Assembly: GCA_003864495.1 (NCBI GenBank)
Contig: ML133489.1
Span: forward strand, 29,497-93,496
DNA: 64,000 nt
Source of the DNA: Nemopilema nomurai
Lineage: Eukaryota; Cnidaria; Scyphozoa; Rhizostomeae; Rhizostomatidae
Direction: 5' to 3'
The notes under the pieces were generated by a model. That model saw nothing but the letters and a program-made list of their open reading frames with translations, had not been told where the DNA came from and made no database searches. The translations under genes were made by a program, and so were the position numbers. Below are positions 1 through 11,805 of the stretch, piece by piece (the first letter of the stretch is position 1; the number at the start of each line of letters is the position of its first letter).

Positions 1-803
1 TTTTTCTTCTTCTACAGCTGTTAATAGACATACTACAGATAGCCATGGAAACAACCCTTTCTATTTCAAGCAAAATGTGTTATATACTATATACTAGAAT
101 ATACTATTTTCTGCAAACCAAACCGCACCTAAAAGCTTTCCCCTAAATATGAATGAACTCTGGCTGTAATGTAAGGGTCTGACTCTTGTTTACCAACTTG
201 CCCGTTTGAAATGCGGGTAAATGGTTAAAAGGATAATCAGTCAGTGAAAAAATGATAAGTTCAACATTTAAGTGAAGCCAAAGAATGTACAGCCAAGGCG
301 CATGAATTTATGGTATATTTTAAAACCAGAAGAGGGAAACATCATGCATCTGGAATAGATATGGTGCATGATGAGGTGTGGATATTGCAAGGCCTAGATA
401 ATGGTTTTGATCTGGCAGTATTTAACTGAAGTGTGGTTATTGCTCTGTGGTTATTGCAAATGCCAAAAAAATATGACATTAATCAATGAGGTTGCAGGTG
501 GCAAAACTAATGTTTACAAGAATAAAATCAAAAAATAAATATTCACACATGCTGGTTTCCTAATTCTTGACAAAGTCAGAGAAAATTTTATGCTTCTTAA
601 CAAGAAACCAAACTGTAGAAGGTCTGATTCTTTCTTCATTGCAAATCAGCTTGTCAAAGGCATTCACTTTCAATTATATCCGGAAATTTTTGAGTTTTTT
701 CTAGCAAAATTCATTGCAGTGATAGTCGTTAAGGGCAGAAATGCAAGGCATGGTTGCACTACAGATCAAGAAACAAAATATTTAGAAAATTTTTTGAACA
801 TAC
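1..803 (-). other. Intron of the HSF gene, no exon recognised
   Basis: This AT-rich stretch follows the GTATGT donor at the end of HSF exon 4. I found no continuation of the coiled coil in it on the minus strand. The plus-strand open frame at 590-811 has no recognisable motif. The next HSF exon is presumably off the left edge. Confidence 0.5.
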
Positions 804-3279
804 AATTTTAGGTTTTCTAGCTGACTCTGGACAGCACCATGTTTTTCATGTAGATGCCGAACATCTTCGATGACATGGGAGACATCTTCACTTTTCACCT
901 TCTTGTCATCTGGATGCACCTGCTGACAAAACAAGAGGCATTAGGCAAGAGGCACAAGGTCTTGTTCTTTCATAAGAGTACCATTAAATGAATGTGACTT
1001 AGCAAGTTTAAGGATAGAGAACAACCAGGTTCCCACAGCCTCCACGAAAAGGCAAAATAGCTGTGGTCTAATGATACTTGAGAGTACTAATAAATGTGCA
1101 AGATCAAAAAGATAACATGGCAGTTTATCAATTTCACCAACATCTTAATATCCATTGATATAAGTAAAGGGCATGTTTATGAAGGCTTCACAGATTTGGA
1201 GCCTTTGCAAAAAGTCAATAAGATTACAGTTAAAGCCACAAAAATAATTTTTCGCAAATTCTGAGTAAATTCAAATGAAAGTAAATTTGTGAAAATTAAG
1301 GCAAATGCTTGATATCCACCAGATAAGCAGACTGAGTAAAAACAGCTTGATTATACTCTTGAATAACTTTATAAAATTTTGACAAACCTTCCTCTTGACA
1401 AGCTCAAGTAGCTCTGGCTTTCCGTTGACAAAGTAAGGATGGTGAAACTCCCATTCTGGACTTTCAGACCTTATTCCCCCATGATCTGCTGAAACCAACT
1501 TTTTAAAACCATCTAGAAATAACAATAAAGCTCAAATAGGTACAAACATACTGTATAATGATGTCATCAGATTGAAGCACAGAATATCAGTCAAACAGTG
1601 TCATAAAACCTTGGAACAAAACATGGTCATTTGCAAAAAATTATAACCAGTAGATTTGGTCTGCAAGGCATTGCTGAAAATTAAAACAGTCTCCAATTGA
1701 AGGACCAAAACCACTTTACTTTCAAACAGAATCTCTTGGTATTTTTCAATATTATATCAAATACCATGAAGTTTTGGGAAAATATGAAAGAAAACCTATG
1801 AAAGAAGTATCTGATCTTAAAATCAGTTGCCTCTAGAAGTTATCTGGTTTGAAAAGGAAAGGAGCTGAGCAAGGAATACTCTTAATATATCAAATAGACA
1901 GTTTATATCTTTTACATCTTCAATAATGAAAATTGAAGTTTCATTCACCAAGATGAAGGATAACACAGGGGTGTACAGCTAGGGGGCTCAGGGTGGGCTG
2001 AGTTTTCAATGTCAAAAATTTGTGAATTTCTGCTTTTTCTATTATCTTTTGCAAAATTTTGCACAAGTGCCCCCTCCCCCTATTATTTTGGTAGCACTAC
2101 AGCACTGGGAGAAGTCCTTTAACAGATGCTACTATGACAGCATGTGTCAAGATGCTAGGTGAAGAAATAAAATGTCACTGAGTAATCATGAACTGAGAGA
2201 GTATCACTTTGATGAAGTTAATCAAACTTACACATATTCAATTGCCTGACAAAGCTTGTAAAATTATTATGCTTGAAATAATGTGGAAGAACATCTCTGG
2301 CAAAAGAAACAGGATCATGAACGCAAAAGGCAGTGCCCTCCTGCAAGCAAAAAAGGAAATTCATTAGTTTTAAACTGAGAAAGAATTAAATAATGATATG
2401 GTCCAAATGCTTTCTAGCATTATAATCTAAGGCCCATTCAAATAACAAAATGAAAGGTCACATTCAACAATCTGACCGATTTAAGCCTGGGTTTGTAAAC
2501 TTTGTAAAAAAGCTTTCATCAAAGCTTTGTTGAACTATGTAAACAGGACTAGGTTGTTATAAAATACCAATTTCCATGACAAGGTCACCAAGTTACAAAT
2601 GCAAAGTAATAAAAGCCCCGGGTTGTTTCTGTGATATACCACTGTCGAAAGACAGATAGCAAAAAAGGCTGACCTGAAACCAAGAAGAATCAAACACACA
2701 GTCCCGGCAATATGAGAATGGAAATCTGTTTTTTTGGGTTCGTGTTTCGAGGGGTAGAGGCTAGGGTATTGACAGGTTATACCCTATCAAACACACGTGA
2801 ATACATGCCTCCTTGTGGATATCTAAGATTAAGACCTTATTCAGTTCTCCTACTCTGATTTCCTTCTTTCTTTGGACAATAGTCGCAAAAAGCTCGTCCC
2901 CGTAGTGAGACAATGCCTGAAAATATTGTTGATATTTCGTCACAACATTCTAAGGACGGATGATAGAATTTCTAATAGCGAAGCATGGTTGACTAGTCTC
3001 CAAAAGCTGGCTTTTGCCAACCATCATTTAGTAGACTACCAAACTAAGACTTCATAATGGAAAATGAAGCTATACAAACAAATTGAACATCTCCAACATA
3101 AACATTTCGTTGAGTGGCATTGCAGAGCTTAGAGCATAACTTAGGCCTACCTTGTGGAGGGACTAAGTTTCGATGCTTACCTTACTCCAAGATATCATTT
3201 CGTCAACATTTTCGTCCTCCACCAACTTCCACAGTTTTAAAACAAATGCTGCCACATTATTTGGTACAATGACAGCCAT
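804..3279 (-). CDS. HSF1: Heat shock transcription factor (HSF1-like), 5' part of gene, partial
   Basis: Four exons on the minus strand: 3279-3181, 2340-2232, 1512-1388 and 922-804, each with AG acceptor and GT donor and consistent phases. They encode the start of an HSF: a winged-helix DNA-binding domain ([12 protein letters not shown], then the recognition-helix region [21 protein letters not shown], here about residues 58-78, then the wing region WEFHHPYF), followed in exon 4 by the beginning of the heptad-repeat trimerisation region ([17 protein letters not shown]). Known family role: a nuclear activator that trimerises on stress and binds nGAAn heat-shock elements. The start at 3279 gives a very short N-terminus before the domain, as is usual in animals. 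Exon 4 is taken to end at a GTATGT donor at 803; the remaining coiled coil and activation domain would lie left of the window. The paralogue (HSF1 versus HSF2/4) cannot be decided. Confidence 0.85.
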
Positions 3280-4974
3280 GTCGCTCTTTACTGCATGTGC
3301 TTAAAAATAGTCAGGCCTGCATAAACCATTACACATTCACATCTCATTGCTGTCACCCGCGACTTTCTGCGTGTTCTACCGCAGAAGTAATGGAGACAAA
3401 AATAGCAAAGCTAAGAAATGACGTCATATGGGACTTGAAAAACTGATGCAGAAATGTAATTACTGCTCTCTATGAACGTTTTTAAGGGAAACTTCGAACT
3501 TTACTTTCACAGTATTTTCCTTTGTAGACTTATTACGGAAGCCAGTCAAAATTTTCAGGGGCTTTCCTTTCTTCCCTTCCTTGAGTTACGGACTTTCCAT
3601 ATCTGGTATAGTAAAAATGGTGACTAGAGCAAAAAAATTCACACATCAGAGTGACTTTTACACCCTATTTGCAAATTAACATCCAAGACCTTGGCATAGA
3701 CTTTACATATCGTCCAATAGAACCGGGACAGTCTTGAAGTACGGTGTTTTTTACCATCACCCCTTGCAAACTTAACTAGTGGTGTAGAGCTATCAAAATA
3801 ATAAGAGGGGGCTCTTGCACAAAGTATTACAAAAAACAACAGAAAAAGTAGAAATCTGCCAATTTTTAGCCTCCTTAAAGTTACGGTAAACGTTTTCAAC
3901 ACGAAAATTGGTTTTTGCTGCCTAAAGGCCAAACTATTCAAGGAATCTGGGTAAACCATATACCATTGGTTGCACAAGATTATGGCGTATCTAGCCAGAT
4001 CAAAACTATTGCCAAATAATGTTAAACGTTATTTTCCATGCGAATTTATTGTTAAAAAAGTGTACCACCTCCAAAAGCTATTTTGTACCCTTGCGTTTGA
4101 GGTAACAAAATCTGACTTATACTAGCAGGAAGTGCAGATCCTAAGCTACCAAAGTGTGTCTCAGATTTTTTAATTTACTTCTCTTCTTGAAACTATACCA
4201 TGTAAAAGATTGGCAAACAATTTTTCCACCCTCCCGCAGCTGTATTTGGGTATAAAGAAGGACCAGAGCAAACAAAAAAATTTTGAGACATACTTTGGTT
4301 GCCCAACATCTGCCCTAGCCGTGTGGAAATTTTCGAGCCATTCGATTCGTTCCTTGGGTACAAAATAGCTTTCTCGTATGTAGAGGTATTTCGAGTCCGG
4401 AGAAAACGGGATTTTACTGATCGCACTTGCGATGATACACATCGGGATCATATTACCAACAATGTAATCCGGGTCAAGTAGTTTAAGCTTTAATATCAAT
4501 TAGCGTCTTTAAATAAGCACCAACCACAACAACTCTTACACAAACCACAGGAAGCAGAACAAGGATAATCGGCTTAACAGGTCGAGGGATTTGAAAACCG
4601 CTGCTAGAAACTCTGATAAGAAAATTTTGGAAACCTTCGTTTATACGAGATATTCTCCATTTTCAAAACTTCTTCTAGCTTCAAACATGGTATCATTATG
4701 TACCTTATTAATTCGGTTATCAAAATGTGAAGTAATCAAAAATGGATGTTTTTGTCCAGAAAATGTTTACCGTAACCTTAAGCCCCCTAAATCTACACTC
4801 CTCTAACCAGTGACATACCTGATAATGAAGTTTTCTTACATTATGTGTCATCGAATCTGATGTTCATGATAAGCTCTTAGGCCATGACTTTGAGAATGGC
4901 TTTCATTAGTACTAATTAGATGCCAGTTAGAACATCTTTTGGACAGAACTTTTAAGGATTCTTTTTATCTCGAT
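3280..4974. other. Intergenic region upstream of HSF
   Basis: Contains the presumed HSF promoter near its left edge and no recognisable gene. Open frames of 60-112 codons on both strands (3639-3977, 4170-4499, 4591-4806) have no motifs and no splice support. An imperfect inverted repeat pair is annotated separately. Confidence 0.5.
3869..4798. repeat. Imperfect inverted repeat pair, possible decayed DNA transposon
   Basis: About 35 bp at 3869-3905 and about 35 bp at 4762-4798 are inverted copies of each other, sharing a TTACGGTAAAC core with flanking TTTTAG/CTTAA similarity. They enclose about 860 bp without a convincing coding region. This could be an old non-autonomous DNA transposon; no target duplication was found. 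Confidence 0.3.
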
Positions 4975-5334
4975 TACCGTAAATTCTCGAATTGGCCCCC
5001 CTCGAATAAGCCCCCACCCTAGAACTACAAATTTTCAATAGGCCCCCCTCGATTTGTTGATTTTTGACTCCTGAGGTTGCATTTGGCATTTTAGTGAATT
5101 ACCACAAAAATTTATATTTTTGTTAATAATTTAATCAAATGTTACTTTATACTTTTCTATGTATAAGGGGGGGGGGGGCTATTTTTCTTAATATGAAAAG
5201 AAAGAAATTTCAAAAATTATATTTTTATGTGGCATGTTCCAAAAATTTTTTAAGCCCCCCCCTTGAATAAGCCCCCATCCAAAAATTTCAAAAATAAATA
5301 AGCCCCCAGGGGGCTAATTCGAGGATTTACGGTA
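4975..5334. mobile_element. MITE-like element with TACCGTAAAT terminal inverted repeats
   Basis: A 360-bp non-coding element. It begins TACCGTAAATTCTCGAATT followed by a C-rich run, and ends with the inverse (GGGGGCTAATTCGAGGATTTACGGTA), so the termini are inverted repeats of more than 20 bp with few mismatches. Subterminal AATAAGCCCCC motifs recur inside, next to a poly-G run at about 5167-5178. TA is the outermost dinucleotide at both ends, as expected for Tc1/mariner-type MITEs. It is unrelated in sequence to the large array. Confidence 0.75.
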
Positions 5335-6144
5335 CATAGATTTCAAGAAAAAAACGGATGGTTGCCATCTTCGTCCGATTGATTAAACAAGTTTTTTCCC
5401 CAACTCTGACAAATCGATTCAATGACCTTCTCGAAAAAAAGATCGCCATGAACGCATAATAAATTGGCAGCTGCCTATTTTTACATTCTTGCTTACCAGT
5501 TACGTTTTAGATTCTTCTGTCACAAACGTTTTGGTGCCGTGACCCCAATAACTTAATCTCAACTGCCACTCAATAGAAATTTTCCTTGCAGCATGTTCGA
5601 TATAGAAACAGTGTCTAGCCTTAATGTTGTTGACAAAGTTCGTGTGCTTACTAGCAAAGGATGGCACCTATGGCAATGTTCCTACTGACAATCTGATACG
5701 TGAAACGTCAAAAATATGCAATTTGATTCTCAAATTGCTGTGTCATATTTCTGCGTTAAATTTCTTTTAATTTAGCCAAAAAGAATGTAGCCAACAATTC
5801 ACTGTGAAAATTTGCCTACTTCTTAAGATTTATTTCTAAAACAAGCAAGAGGATTCCACTGCTTACTAAGAAAGCTTATATGTCAACAGCCCTGACGAGC
5901 CTTGAGATCGAATTGCTTTTCGAGGCTGAGTTGCTAACTGTCAAATCAAAGATAGCAAGCTCTAAAATACACGACTTGACTCAACAAGTTTGATTCAAAG
6001 ACAACTGCAAAATAGTAGAATCAGCCAATAAAACAACAAAAGCCACTGACAAGGAAACCGAAAAATATTTAATGAAAATCAGTTGGAAAGGCTTCTATCA
6101 AAGAAAATCATTCAGGTTACACGATACCTTAAAATACATAACAA
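5335..6144. other. Intergenic region downstream of RBM28
   Basis: AT-rich sequence with no gene, RNA gene or repeat that I can recognise. It includes the 3' untranslated region and polyadenylation site of the minus-strand RBM28 gene (AATATTTAATG lies near 6063-6073). Confidence 0.4.
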
Positions 6145-8205
6145 TTACTCAAACCATCTTTTGGATGGAGCCTCTTTAAGTGAAGCGTTTTCTCCAAAGA
6201 GCTTTGATTTGTATTTGTTTACCAACGAAGAAAATTTCTTCTCTTCAAGATCAGTCCGTCGTCTCTTCGGCACCTTCCCTGCTTTACTTTCATCTTGTAC
6301 ATCACCGTTTCCCTTTCTTTTTCGACTTCCATCCTGGGATTGTCTTTGATTCCTGGAAGTAAAACTTCGCTTTTCACTTTGATCCTTTTTCCCCCAACTT
6401 TTGGCATTGCTTTGATGAAGCTGTTTTGCGCCAATTGACTGCTTTCTTCCCTCCTGTTTCTTCCCCAAACTATCACCTTTTTGCTTACCAAACCTTTTAC
6501 CCTTATTATCGAAATTCTTCCCTTCCTTCGATTTCATCCCTTTATTCTGCCTACTTTCCCTCCCTTGAACAGGGTTTTTAAACTTTTCCGAGCTCGCCAA
6601 TTTTTCATCTTTGGTGTTAAGCTTTTTCCCGCCACTTTCAGAATCATCACCTTTGGCTGTCACGGTCTTTTGCTTTTGTCTCTCGCGTCGCTTTTCTTGC
6701 AATTCTAACGCAGCTTTGTTTTCGACGGAGAACTCGACAATAAGCCTCCTGTCGTCGCCAAAGACCCCTGGGTTGTTGTTGGTTGCTCTCAGCATGGCCA
6801 AAGCCTGCTCGTGAGTCTCTAGTTCCATGAAGCCATAGCCGAGTGAACGACATTTCCCGGCGTTATCCAGTCTATCTTTGTTCCTCATTATCAAGATCTT
6901 CTTAATCTTGATCCCGCTTTTGTTGACTGCTTCTAGAAACGCCTTCCTTATCTCATTTTCATTGACGGATAACGGCAGGTTGCGAATGCTCAATCTGAAT
7001 AGAAAATATTGAGGTGTGATCAGCTTCTTCAGACAAATATTTGCAAAATAGTCAGTTCAGTACGGCCAAAGCTTATAAGTGGTCATTAAGCATTTGTCTT
7101 GCTACTACTAAGATTTGAATGGAAAAAATAAAGAATAAAGGTACGGTGTAATCTTTGAAAAAACCTAAATAACATTTCGTATTATTTCCTAAATCGATTC
7201 CATGGAAAGTATACTTTTAACACTTTTTTCATTGGGATCAATTTGATATTTTGATAAATTAGCGTCCTTCAGGCACCCGTTAACAAGTTACATTCTGAAA
7301 AAGACCTTTTTCGAATTTCAGCGAATTTCACCAAGCAATATCAAATGCAAGCACATAGTTTTGCCATCAAAAAGCTACCCTCATGACCACAAAAACTCTT
7401 TGCAGAGTCTGACCCTATACATGGCATTCAAGCAAGTATTCAAAAATGAAACATGCAGCTGTGAAACTCTGAATAGAACACTAAATGGTCAAGAATTTTG
7501 AGTACAGCTTTATCTTCAATCTGCTCAGAAGGCTCTGCACGTTCCAGTAAATTAAAATTTGGAAAATTATTTGCTCACACGGACATTTCCAAACCAAGAA
7601 AGTTGATAGATAAAAATAGAAAGAAACGGGAATAGAATGACACAAACCTGGTTTTCGAGACAAAATAATTCTGATTTTTTAGTTTTGTTTTTTTATCCGC
7701 CCATGCCTTCTCCCGTTTCTTCATGTCTGCCTCACTGAGCTCCTTCGCAGCTTCTGAATTAGGAAAGACCGCTCCCTCTGTCGCCAGTGCAAGGTTTCGC
7801 TTGTCTTTAGGATCCTTCTTAGCGTTCTTCTTCTCTTTCTCGATTTCCTTCACTTTGCCTCGTGTCACGGCTTTGACAAAAAACAGCCTCCGCCCACTGA
7901 GCGTGATACCACCCTCTTTTGGGTCGATATCATCCGACGCCGAGACCACCTTTTCGACTGAACTGATATCTTTGAATTTCACGAAAGCCGTCCCGCGACT
8001 ATGCCCAGTCTCTTTGTCTATGACCAATTTGCAGTCTTCCACAGGACCAAATTCACTAACCAGTTCAACAAGCTCCTCTTCTGACGCTTCAAATGGCAAG
8101 TTTCTTATAAAGACGGTCCTACCCTCTTTCGCATCATGTGATTGCTTCCTGACGACTTTTGAATACTGCCTCTCGATTTCGTTATCCTCGTCCGAAGATT
8201 CTTCG

Positions 8206-8258
<53 letters not shown>

Positions 8259-11200
8259 GCTTTCTTCTGCACTTTCCCTTTCACTTTGTTCATCTACATC
8301 ATCAGCCTCTGAGCCCGTCTCGTCTTCTGTTTCGTCGTTGCCACTAGCAACATCGACATCATCATCATCACCATCATCCTCACCTTTGCCACCATGAATT
8401 TTTCCATATACGGAAATTTTTGTATCATCTTTATTTTGCTTTCTAGCATCCATAATTGCAGGCTTGTTTGCTTTCCCCACAACTTCAGCATGGTCTTCTT
8501 TGGAAAAATGAAATCAAAATGACATTTAAGTAAAAGATGCAACATGACAAGCCTATAAACTTCATAATATATATAAATATACATATATATATAATAGAAG
8601 ACAGGCTAGAAATGAGACATGTTCTCTGTTACTCCGAGTTTCGTGCTTGCGCGCTTATCAGACAGATTATAATGAACAACATTCCTGCTACTGCGGTATA
8701 AATATACAAAATCATTGTTTTTGTCTTTGAGTTCCCAGTTGTATTTTGATAGTTCGGTGCTGTTGGTGTATTTTCGGTTGCGGAATGAGTTAGCCTCTGT
8801 CTATTATAATTTCCTTTGTCATACTTTTCACACCTTTGTATATTTATACTGCAGTAGCAGGAATGTTTTTCATTAAAGTCTGTCTGATTAGTGCGCAAGC
8901 ACGAAACTCGGAGTAACAGAGAACATGTCTCATTTCTAGCCTGTCTTCTATTATATCTATTGCTCTGTGCTTTTTACACATTCAAGCACTGTTATGTCAG
9001 AATAGACAAAACAATCTAGAAAAAATATACATATATGTTTAAAATCAACCAAGTTATTGCAAATACATTTAGAGGACACCAGTGAATGTCACATGAAAAC
9101 ATGTTCTCTGAATGGAAACTCTCTGAAAAAGCATAACATTAAACTAGATTATGATTCTCTGAACACAAAGACTCTTTTAAAGTGCTTCCTCTCAACTGCT
9201 AATAGCATAAAAGCTTTCAGTATCTCCAAACTCTTGTTATCCTTAATATCAACACAACCTCTTGGGCCAAAATGATTGACTATGTAATACCAGTCATTAG
9301 AAGTCCTTATAATTTTATAATACTCTAAAAAAACAAAAATGTTATGATCAACAGCAAAAACTTTGACATATTGCCTAATTATTTGAAAGAAAATGCAAAA
9401 GTGCCAGTCAAGTCACAATTGGTTACTTACCACTTTTGGCTAAAAACTCATCCTTTGGGATGGCCCAGTCAATGATCATTGGTCGGCTAAGTAATTGCTT
9501 TTTATTCAGTCCCTCCATGGCTGAATTGGCATCTTCAGGCCTTAGAAACTGGACAAATGCAAAACCCTTCATGCGTGTTCGACCCTTTTCACTTGTTATT
9601 GTGGGCAGCTCAACCCTCAATATCTTCCCAAACTTACTAAAGGCATTTTTCAAATCATCCTCTTTACACTTATATGAAATGTTCCTGACAATCAATTGGG
9701 ATTTATCTAAGACTTTACGTGATGGTTGCTTCCCTTCTTTAGTTAGCAGGCAGGAGTGAAGAACATTTTCACCAACTTTACTTCCATTGATTTTCTGAAA
9801 TGCTCTTACAGCCCCTTTTATAGACTTGAAAATGATTGTGGAGGTATTGCTGCTTTTGTCTGTGGAGGGGGGCAGTATCTTCTGCACCTTTCCATGCTTT
9901 GAGCATAATAGTTTTAGCTTAGTTTTTGTAAATTCATCAGGAAGTCCAGATATAACAATGGTCCTTTTTGCTTCTTCCTTCTCATTCACTTCAGGAACTT
10001 TTGTCCTTTTATGCCTTAATAAATCATTTCCTTCATCTGGTCCAGAAACTATTGTGTTTTCATCTTGGTTCTCTGAAGCAATGTCTAAAACATATAATAA
10101 AAAATTGAATAAAATCAGTTTTAAATAACTAACTGCACTTTTGAATAATTTTTCTGTCCTTTTGCTTATGCTTTTTTGAAGGATGCTGCTATGATGAATG
10201 TGAAAAAGGATGATGCTATGACAGCAAGGTAAGGGGGTGTTAAATATCAGATGAGGAAAATTAAGAAAAACAGGACTGAAAAAAGATAATCAATTAAGGG
10301 ACTTCAGTTTGTTTCTCCAACCATTTATCAGAAAGAAGGCATATCCCAACATAATGACATTTCCAGCACTCAATTGTACAGGTAATCTCATTTCAAACTG
10401 ATAAATGTGAATCAAGCACACAAACAAAAACTGATGAATACCTTTGTCAACTGCATTTTTGGGCTTATAGTTATCTCTCTGTCTTGGTTTCTTATCTGCA
10501 AGTGATACTAAAACCTTTCTTCCACCAATAACAATCTCTGAATCCAATGCTTTTGCTGCATCCTCTGAGATTGCAAATACTATGTAACCAAATCCTCTGC
10601 AACCTTTGCTTTTATCTGTGGAAACAGAAGGAATTGAAAAACTTCAGTTTCTCTGCTTCAATTCCTGAGAAACTTTCCCTACTGATGGACCCAAGAGAGT
10701 AAATCATACTGTATGGTATTATTTAAAAATGTGAATACCTTTCAACAATTACATGCTTTTTTATAAGGAACCACTTTATAAGGAACCTACATGTAGAAGG
10801 CCGAAATATTTAAAGAATTTATACTACTAAAAAGAAAATCACTAAGGAACTTTTTAATTTGAAATATTCTTATAACTGCAAGTATCAAGAACTAAAAAGC
10901 CGGTTCCATTCATTTGCAGCTAATACTCGCATAGATTGTTTGCTATTCGTGTGTCAAGTGCTTCATTGAGTACTTTCCGCATATTAAGTGTTAGGTTTAT
11001 TTCAGTCAAAGCACTGGAAGTGAGAACTTGTGATTTGTGGTCTACGAATAAGGAACTCTGGAACTAGGCCTTGAGGTAGGTTCCTTATAAAAAAAGCGTA
11101 TAACTGGAAAGAAACTGTGCTCCTGATTACCGACATTAAAACAAAATTCTGCATGGTTAGGAATTTGATATCTATGCCATAAGAATGTCAAGAGCGTAAG

Positions 11201-11669
11201 TAAGATTTGGATGGGCTTATTGCCTTGTGATGCAAAAATGAAATCACTGTTCTATTTTGTGCCTTTTCCCTTCCCATTTTCCATGATTCGAAGGCTCCAA
11301 ATTCTGATTTGACCATTGACCTATCAAATACCATCTGTTGAAAACGGCTGGTTGTTCCAACGGATAAGAATTGAGAGTACTTTCGTTAACAGGAGGTTTT
11401 TAATTCTAGCATATAATCGGCCGTAGTTGTTGCAAAACTACTGGTTCATATTATAAAATGGCGCAAGGCCTATTTTCGGCGTTGTATTCTTAGTCTTGCT
11501 TACCCCTGTCTTTCACAACGAAGCATCTTTTGATTGGTCCACAGTCACCAAACGCCTCCTCCAGCTGTCCATCAGTTGTAGTAAATGGTAAGTTTCTCAC
11601 AAACAAAGTTTTTCTTCTGACGACTGAGGGATCTTCCTTAACTTCGCCAACCATGCTTTCGTCAGCCAT
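6145..11669 (-). CDS. RBM28: RNA-binding protein 28 (nucleolar RRM protein)
   Basis: Exons on the minus strand: 11669-11504, 10615-10442, 10084-9431, 8497-7648 and 6994-6145, all with GT/AG borders and matching phases; together 897 codons plus stop. The protein carries RRMs at about residues 18-95 (RNP2 TLFVRNLPF, RNP1 GFGYIVF), 243-325 (LIVRNISYKC, GFAFVQF), 457-545 (TVFIRNLPF) and 614-705 (SIRNLPLS, LGYGFMEL), plus a divergent RRM-like segment at about 151-225. A run of 18 Asp precedes the third canonical RRM, and the tail is Lys/Arg-rich, ending in the family-typical SLVNKYKSKLFG...KRWFE. RBM28 (yeast Nop4) acts in the nucleolus in 60S ribosome assembly; the human protein is 759 aa, so this one is longer. 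The ATG at 11669 (MADESM) sits just before the first RRM, as in homologues. Confidence 0.93.
8205..8258 (-). repeat. (GAT)n trinucleotide repeat encoding 18 Asp in RBM28
   Basis: A 54-bp run of ATC on the plus strand reads as 18 consecutive Asp codons (nearly all GAT) in the acidic linker of RBM28 exon 4. A second, shorter ATC run lies at about 8358-8372. Apparent poly-His or poly-Met frames here are only other frames of this repeat. Confidence 0.95.
8563..8590. repeat. AT-rich (TA)n-like simple repeat
   Basis: Alternating TA/ATA run immediately beside the inverted-repeat element in the same RBM28 intron; possibly its AT-rich insertion target. Confidence 0.6.
8591..8954. mobile_element. Foldback/MITE-like inverted-repeat element in RBM28 intron
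   Basis: Two arms of about 120 bp (8591-8712 and 8831-8954) are inverted copies with only a few mismatches, both starting ATAATAGAAGACAGGCTAG when read inward. They surround a spacer of about 120 bp. No coding capacity. It lies in the RBM28 intron between 8498 and 9430, so it should be spliced out, but the transcript could form a long hairpin. Confidence 0.8.
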
Positions 11670-11805
11670 CTTGAACTTCTCTGGATGCGATCTCAGACTG
11701 GAGACGAGGCTGATACTTAGAAGTTCCAAATTCAAAATGGACACGTCAATAACATTTTGTTCCATAATATGAGAATTTTGACTGCTGTGATAACCAAAAT
11801 AAAGC
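11670..11805. promoter_or_regulatory. Bidirectional promoter region between RBM28 and COG4
   Basis: Only 136 bp separate the divergent start codons of RBM28 (11669, minus) and COG4 (11806, plus). The two transcripts must therefore start within or overlap this stretch, or their 5' leaders must overlap each other's first exons. No TATA box is evident; this is inferred from gene arrangement only. Confidence 0.5.

Noticed and set aside
3639..4806. Several 60-112 codon frames upstream of HSF
   Set aside because: There are no motifs or splice context, and both strands are equally open. They are typical chance frames in intergenic DNA.
8105..8347. Poly-Met and poly-His proteins
   Set aside because: They are other reading frames of the (GAT)n repeat inside RBM28.
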